Positions 59,937 to 64,000 of a stretch of DNA of 64,000 nt are shown piece by piece. The stretch is taken from NCBI GenBank assembly GCA_902800495.1, contig CADCET010000002.1, positions 84,018 through 148,017 of the forward strand, read 5' to 3'. This stretch comes from an uncultured Prevotellaceae bacterium. Its GTDB lineage: Bacteria; Bacteroidota; Bacteroidia; Bacteroidales; Bacteroidaceae. The notes under the pieces were generated by a model. The model saw only the letters and a program-made list of their open reading frames with translations, made no database searches and was not told the DNA's origin. Each line of letters opens with the position of its first letter. Within the stretch, counting starts at the first letter, position 1. Made by a program: the position numbers and the translations under genes.

Positions 59937-62395
59937 TCCTGATAATAGACGCGCTTGACGCGGTTTGACACAGCCGTCAGCACTTCGTAGGGGATGGTGT
60001 CGATGGTGTCGCTGAGCACGGTCACGGGCAGATTGCGTCCGAAGATTTCGACGCGGTCGCCCTCGTGGCAGTCGATGCCGGTGACGTCAATCATGGCGAC
60101 GTCCATACAGATATTTCCCACATACTCAGCACGCTGGCCGTTGACCAGACAGTAGCCGTGGCGGTTGCCAAGATGGCGGTTCAGACCGTCGGCATAGCCG
60201 ATGGGGATGGCGCCAATGACACTGTCGCGCTCAAGGATGGTGCGACGGCTGTAGCCTACGGAGTCGCCAGCCTTGACGTGGCGCAGCTGGAGGATGGTGG
60301 TCTTGAGCGTGCTCACGGTACTCAGCATCTCATTGTTACGCGGATTCACGCCATAGAGTCCCAGACCCAGTCGGCACATGTCCATCTGCCGTTCCGGGAA
60401 ATGCTCGATGCCGGCGGAGTTGTCCATATGACGCAGAATCTTATGGCTGAAGGCGGCCTGCAGACGGCGGCTGCCCTCGTCGAAGAGCTGGAACTGACGG
60501 GCAGAGAAGTCGTCGAACTGGTCGCTGTCGCTGCCTACGAAATGGCTGAAGACGGAGCGAGGAATGACAGCCTGCTGATGCTTCAAGCGGTCGATTAAAA
60601 GGTCGATTTCACTTACATTGAACCCTAAGCGGTGCATGCCCGTATCGAGCTTGATGTGGACAGGCCAGCCGGTAATGCCCTCCTTGCGGGCTGCCTTCAC
60701 CAGGGCGTCAAGCAGGCGGAAGGAGTAAACCTCGGGTTCAAGGTCGTAGTCGAACATCGTCTTGAACGACGTCATCTCCGGATTCATTATCATAATGTTG
60801 GCGGTGATGCCGGCACGGCGCAAGGCGACACCCTCGTCGGCCACGGCAACAGCGAGATAGTCGACACGGTGGTCCTGCAAGGTCTTCGCCACCTCGACGG
60901 CACCCGCACCGTATGCGTCGGCCTTCACCATACACACCATCTTCGTCTCAGGTTTCAGGAACGAACGGTAGTAATTCAGGTTATCGACTAAGGCACCGAG
61001 GTTCACCTCGAGGATGGTCTCGTGGACCTTCTGCTCCAACAGTTCGGAGATTCGCTCAAAGCCGAAGTTTCGGGCTCCCTTGATAAGGATAACCTCGTCG
61101 CGCAACTGGTGGAAGACGGTGCTGGCGAGGAAGTCCTGGGTGGTGGCGAAGAAGAATTTCTTTCCTACGAGGAAGGTTTGGGACTGAGCCGATATTTCGT
61201 CGCCGATGCCGATAAGCTTGTCGATGCCGCGCTTCATGCAGAGGTCGTTCACCTGACGATAGAGTTCGCCGGCCTGTTCGCCGCTCTGGTAGATGTCGCT
61301 CAAGATGAGCGTGCGGCTGCGCCCCTGCTCGTCGGGACGGCGACTCATGAAGTCGAGGGCTATATCAAGCGAGTTGACATCGCTGTTATAGGAATCGTTA
61401 ATCAGTGTGCAGCCGCACTGTCCCTCCTTCACTTCCAGGCGCATGGCGACAGGGTCGAGGTGAGGCATACGTTCTGCCAGGTCGGCGGGCGTCAGTCCCA
61501 GGTGAAGGACGGTGGCGGCACAGATGATGCTGTCGTCGATACTGGCATCGTCGATGAAGGGGATGGTGTAGTCGCCCTGCTCGCCTTTATAGATATAGGT
61601 GACATGAGCCGTCTGGCCGTCGATGGTCTGTTCCTTGACGAAGAAAGCTGCTTGGCAGTCGGTACGCGACCAGCCTATCTTCTCGCCCTGATACTGCAGA
61701 CGACGGATGCAACGACTGACGGTATTGTCGTCTGACGGATAGACAAGCGCCTGCGTGCCATGCATCAGTTCCAGTTTCTCCAGACACTTCTCCTCCAGCG
61801 AGCGGAAGTTCTCCTGATGGGCACTGCCCAGCGAGGTGAGCACGCCGACGGTGGGCTGGATGATGTCGTGCAGTGCCATCATCTCGCCCGGCTGACTGAT
61901 GCCTGCCTCGAAGATGCCTATCTCCGTCTGCTCGTTCAGCAGCCAGACGGAGAGGGGGACGCCTATCTGGGAGTTATAGGAGCGCGGCGAACGGACGATG
62001 CGCTGCGACGGCAGCAGCAACTGGTAGAGCCACTCCTTGACCATCGTCTTGCCGTTAGAGCCGGTGATACCCACGATGGGGATGGAGAACTCGTCGCGAT
62101 GACGCTCAGCCAACCGCTGCAGGGCGGCCAGCGTCGAGGGCACCTTCAGGTAGTTGGCATCCGCCTGTGGATGTTCCGGCACCTGCTCAACGACAAACGA
62201 ACGGACACCGCGGCGATACAGGTCGTCAATATAGCGGTGACCGTCGTTACGCTTGGAGCGCAAGGCGAAGAACAGCGTCTCTTCAGGGAAACACAATGAG
62301 CGGCTGTCGGTCAACAGCCATCGCACGTTGGCGTCGTGGTCGCCATAGCGGCGGGCACCTATGAGTGTGGTAATCTTTTCAATCGTATAAATCAT
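59933..62395 (-). CDS. murF-alr: Bifunctional UDP-MurNAc-tripeptide:D-Ala-D-Ala ligase / alanine racemase (MurF-Alr)
   Basis: 820 residues from ATG 62395; an upstream in-frame start at 62449 lies inside the promoter and is rejected. The N-terminal ~450 residues are MurF-like: P-loop TGSNGKT (111-117), SPRSYNSQIGVPLS, and LINDSYNSDVNSLDIALDF. The C-terminal ~370 residues are alanine racemase: PLP-binding K491 in VKADAYGAG and the second catalytic Tyr715 in DSVGYSRRT, 224 residues apart as in stand-alone Alr. The fusion is a known Bacteroidetes arrangement. It lets one cytoplasmic protein make D-Ala and add D-Ala-D-Ala to the peptidoglycan precursor. Essential housekeeping gene; converges with the M6 protease gene with overlapping stop codons. 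Confidence 0.95.
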   Translation of the reverse strand: MIYTIEKITTLIGARRYGDHDANVRWLLTDSRSLCFPEETLFFALRSKRNDGHRYIDDLYRRGVRSFVVEQVPEHPQADANYLKVPSTLAALQRLAERHRDEFSIPIVGITGSNGKTMVKEWLYQLLLPSQRIVRSPRSYNSQIGVPLSVWLLNEQTEIGIFEAGISQPGEMMALHDIIQPTVGVLTSLGSAHQENFRSLEEKCLEKLELMHGTQALVYPSDDNTVSRCIRRLQYQGEKIGWSRTDCQAAFFVKEQTIDGQTAHVTYIYKGEQGDYTIPFIDDASIDDSIICAATVLHLGLTPADLAERMPHLDPVAMRLEVKEGQCGCTLINDSYNSDVNSLDIALDFMSRRPDEQGRSRTLILSDIYQSGEQAGELYRQVNDLCMKRGIDKLIGIGDEISAQSQTFLVGKKFFFATTQDFLASTVFHQLRDEVILIKGARNFGFERISELLEQKVHETILEVNLGALVDNLNYYRSFLKPETKMVCMVKADAYGAGAVEVAKTLQDHRVDYLAVAVADEGVALRRAGITANIMIMNPEMTSFKTMFDYDLEPEVYSFRLLDALVKAARKEGITGWPVHIKLDTGMHRLGFNVSEIDLLIDRLKHQQAVIPRSVFSHFVGSDSDQFDDFSARQFQLFDEGSRRLQAAFSHKILRHMDNSAGIEHFPERQMDMCRLGLGLYGVNPRNNEMLSTVSTLKTTILQLRHVKAGDSVGYSRRTILERDSVIGAIPIGYADGLNRHLGNRHGYCLVNGQRAEYVGNICMDVAMIDVTGIDCHEGDRVEIFGRNLPVTVLSDTIDTIPYEVLTAVSNRVKRVYYQD

Positions 62396-62418
62396 GGTCT
62401 TTCTCGTTTTTCTGCCTG

Positions 62419-62450
62419 CAAAGTTACAAACTTTATACGAAACCAACAAA
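62419..62450 (-). promoter_or_regulatory. Promoter of murF-alr
   Basis: On the minus strand TTTG (62447-62450), 20 bases, then TAACTTTG (62419-62426): a full match to the Bacteroidetes -33/-7 consensus. The ATG is 23 bases downstream of the -7 element. Confidence 0.85.
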
Positions 62451-62471
62451 AGATTGCCTGCTTTCTTTCAC

Positions 62472-62645
62472 TGTACAGGAGAACTTTTAGACATAAGTAC
62501 AGAAAGACAGACAGGAGTACAAGAGAACAGAAGGACAGACAGGAGTACAAGAGTACAGAAAGACAGACAGGAGTACAAGAGAACAGAAAGACAGACAGGA
62601 GTACAAGAGAACAGAAGGACAGACAGGAGTACAAGAGAACAGAAG
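62472..62645 (+). repeat. GACAGGAGNACA-family array, plus orientation, ~7 units
   Basis: About 24-bp units of AGACAGGAGTACAAGAG(T/A)ACAGA, some with AAGGACAGAC in place of AAAGACAGAC. It starts directly upstream of the murF-alr promoter and ends where the REP-like composite begins. Confidence 0.88.
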
Positions 62646-62862
62646 GACGCCCCGAAGGGGCAATGAGTTGTCAGCCCAGGGCAACGCCCTGGGTATGACG
62701 ACGGGGGATTACCGCCCTGAAAGGGCAAAAGCCTTAGACTTCAAGTGCCGCCTTCTACTCATTCTTATGCCCTTACAGGGCGTTAATTGGTTTATTCGTT
62801 CTCGTACCCAAGGCGTTGCCGTTGGGCTGACAGCTAGATGGCCTTTCAGGCCGTCTTTACCA
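62646..62862. repeat. REP/BIME-like composite, third locus
   Basis: Contains GCCCCGAAGGGGC, CCCAGGGCAACGCCCTGGG, GCCCTGAAAGGGC, GCCCTTACAGGGC, CCAAGGCGTTGCCGTTGGG and GGCCTTTCAGGCC in the same order as 51150-51345. No transposase is present here. It sits between two inverted GACAGGAG arrays. Confidence 0.85.
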
Positions 62863-62887
62863 TTAGTTAATGATGGTAGAGAATAAT

Positions 62888-63025
62888 GTCCTCTTGTACT
62901 CCTGTCAAAAAAAATCTGTCCTCTTGTACTCCTGTCAAAAAAAATCTGTCCTCTTGTACTCATGTCTCAAAAGTTCTCTTGTACTCATGTCTAAAAACTC
63001 CTGTCTTAATTGTTCTCCTGTCTAC
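62888..63025 (-). repeat. GACAGGAGNACA-family array, minus orientation, overlapping the end of the GSCFA gene
   Basis: Units such as GTCCTCTTGTACTCCTGTC separated by A8 runs, then TCTTGTACTCATGTCT variants. The last units (TCCTGTCTTAATTGTTCTCC) contain the stop codon and final codons of the GSCFA gene. Confidence 0.88.
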
Positions 63026-63866
63026 AACGGTATTTCTCTATTAAGACATTGATCTTCTCCTGGGTCTGACACATAAAGGTCTTGTACTCCTCGGAGTCTG
63101 GGTTGAAGGGACGGTGGTTGAGAGCTGCTTTCAGCGGTGTCCACTCACGCAGGAAGTCCTTGGCACGGGGCGAGAAGTAATGCTCTACCAACTGCTGCCA
63201 GATGTATTCGACGGCGACGTCGGAGGGATGCAGCATGTCGGCGGCATAGTAACGGTAGTCGCGTAGTTCGTCCATCAAGATTTCGTAGGCGGGGAAATAG
63301 GCAACGGACGAGCACAGACTTTTACGGACTTCTTTGTCAGCAACAGTCCGTGTGAGTCCATGTTTGTCCGATGCTAAAACCTTGTCAACGGCTAATAGGA
63401 GCGTCGCCTTCGAGAGCTGGGACTCGTGGTAGCCGTACTTACGGTAACGGATAGGACTGACGGTGAAGACGATATGGACGTCAGGACGGCGACGACGGAG
63501 AAGTTCGACGGTCTGCTGCAGGTAGTCGGCGCATTCGTCAACGGTCAGCTCTTCTTCCTGAAAGAGGGCGGCGGGCCGTTTCTGACAGTTATCAACAATC
63601 TCGCCCGTCTCTTTCAGCCGGTAGACGTGGTTCGTGCCGAGGGTAATGAAGACCACACGGGGCGCGCCCTCAAACCGCTCGACAGTATGGAGCACGGAGG
63701 CGGGGTTGTACATCGTGCCGTAGGGGTTGACCGTAGCACGGAACTTGTTTTCGACGAAGCGCTGTCCGATGCTGTCAGCAAAGCACGAGCCGACGAAGAG
63801 CATCTCCTCGTAAGGCTCTATCAGGAAGCGAGGCTTCGGTATATCGACGATCGTTCTAAATTTCAT
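63006..63866 (-). CDS. GSCFA-domain protein (PF08885 type), 286 aa
   Basis: The family signature is G26-S-C-F-A30 in FVGSCFADSIGQRF, followed by NPYGTMYNPASV and ITLGTNHVY. HIVFTVSPIRY and YFPAYEILMDELRDYRYYAADMLHPSD match the GDSL/SGNH-like layout of the family (Asp and His near the end: DMLHPS). No signal peptide, so probably cytoplasmic. Substrate is unknown; relatives are assumed to be hydrolases. The last codons (C-R-Q-E-N-N-stop) are made of the GACAGGAGAACAATT repeat, and another array starts 4 bases before the ATG, so the gene is tightly enclosed by repeats. Confidence 0.9.
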   Translation of the reverse strand: MKFRTIVDIPKPRFLIEPYEEMLFVGSCFADSIGQRFVENKFRATVNPYGTMYNPASVLHTVERFEGAPRVVFITLGTNHVYRLKETGEIVDNCQKRPAALFQEEELTVDECADYLQQTVELLRRRRPDVHIVFTVSPIRYRKYGYHESQLSKATLLLAVDKVLASDKHGLTRTVADKEVRKSLCSSVAYFPAYEILMDELRDYRYYAADMLHPSDVAVEYIWQQLVEHYFSPRAKDFLREWTPLKAALNHRPFNPDSEEYKTFMCQTQEKINVLIEKYRCRQENN

Positions 63867-63870
63867 TTTT

Positions 63871-64000
63871 TGACAAGAGAACAGTTAAGACAGGAGAACA
63901 ATTTTGACAGGAGGACAAGAGAACAATTTTGACAGGAGGACAGGAGAACATTTTTGACAGGAGGACAAGAGAACAATTTTGACAGGAGGACAGGAGAACA
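63871..64000 (+). repeat. GACAGGAGNACA-family array upstream of the GSCFA gene, runs off the window
   Basis: Alternating GACAGGAGGACAAGAGAACA and GACAGGAGGACAGGAGAACA units separated by ATTTTT spacers, about 26 bp each, continuing past base 64000. It occupies the leader of the minus-strand gene at 63006-63866; no -7 element is seen between array and start codon. Confidence 0.88.

Noticed and set aside
61022-61735. Plus-strand open frame of 237 codons opposite murF-alr
   Set aside because: Antisense shadow of a conserved essential gene with intact catalytic motifs; no domain, no promoter, and the other strand carries the selected codons.
62472-62645. CRISPR-like or coding interpretation of the GACAGGAG array
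   Set aside because: Units are contiguous with no spacers. The open frames on both strands (Tyr/Lys/Arg or Leu/Ser/Cys repeats) lack starts, domains or conservation and follow from the repeat period.

Overview
The window looks like chromosomal DNA of a member of the Bacteroidales, most likely a gut or oral Prevotellaceae. The evidence is Mfa/Fim-type fimbrillin lipoproteins, a type IX secretion (T9SS)-like C-terminal signal, a fused MurF-alanine racemase, a GSCFA protein, TAnnTTTG -7 promoter elements and almost no Shine-Dalgarno sites. No rRNA, intact tRNA, CRISPR array or phage module was seen.

Region 1 (1-7.8 kb): the tail of a fimbrillin-like gene, then two copies of a two-gene module. 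Each module is a PF09820-type ATPase/PD-(D/E)XK protein followed by a fimbrillin-family lipoprotein. Region 2 (7.9-23.5 kb): a tightly overlapping, probably co-transcribed set of a four-helix-bundle protein, two fimbrillin-like lipoproteins and a 4072-residue VYGGG-repeat surface protein with a T9SS-like C-terminus. A 9-bp minisatellite (GGACNNATR) sits at the 5' end of all four genes. In the two lipoproteins it encodes nearly the whole signal peptide; in the giant gene the same repeat is read in another frame and makes a polar Asn/Arg/Thr/Tyr extension ahead of the signal peptide. Region 3 (23.5-24.9 kb): a REP-associated tyrosine transposase (RAYT) with REP-like palindromes before and inside its own gene. 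Region 4 (25.0-49.4 kb): a single 8126-residue secreted VYGGG-repeat protein, built of short beta-solenoid-like repeats nested in multi-kilobase super-repeats, with a G8 tract in the coding sequence.

Region 5 (49.4-64 kb): ordinary metabolic and envelope genes separated by very repeat-rich spacers. On the plus strand are a FucP fucose permease, a small lipoprotein and an M6 metalloprotease. On the minus strand are a hexuronate transporter (ExuT type), KduI with a signal peptide, a GxxExxY protein inside an inverted-repeat element, an orphan galactitol-type PTS IIC protein, MurF-Alr and a GSCFA protein. FucP, KduI and ExuT point to use of host or plant polysaccharide sugars (fucose, unsaturated uronates). 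The spacers hold an IS200-like transposase embedded in REP/BIME arrays, a MITE-like nested palindrome, and a family of GACAGGAGNACA arrays that run into gene ends.

The best candidate for something undescribed is the 8-25 kb locus: a hypervariable-looking 9-bp repeat used as raw material for export signals in two reading frames, feeding an operon for giant repeat proteins. All functional statements are inferences from sequence; no searches were run.
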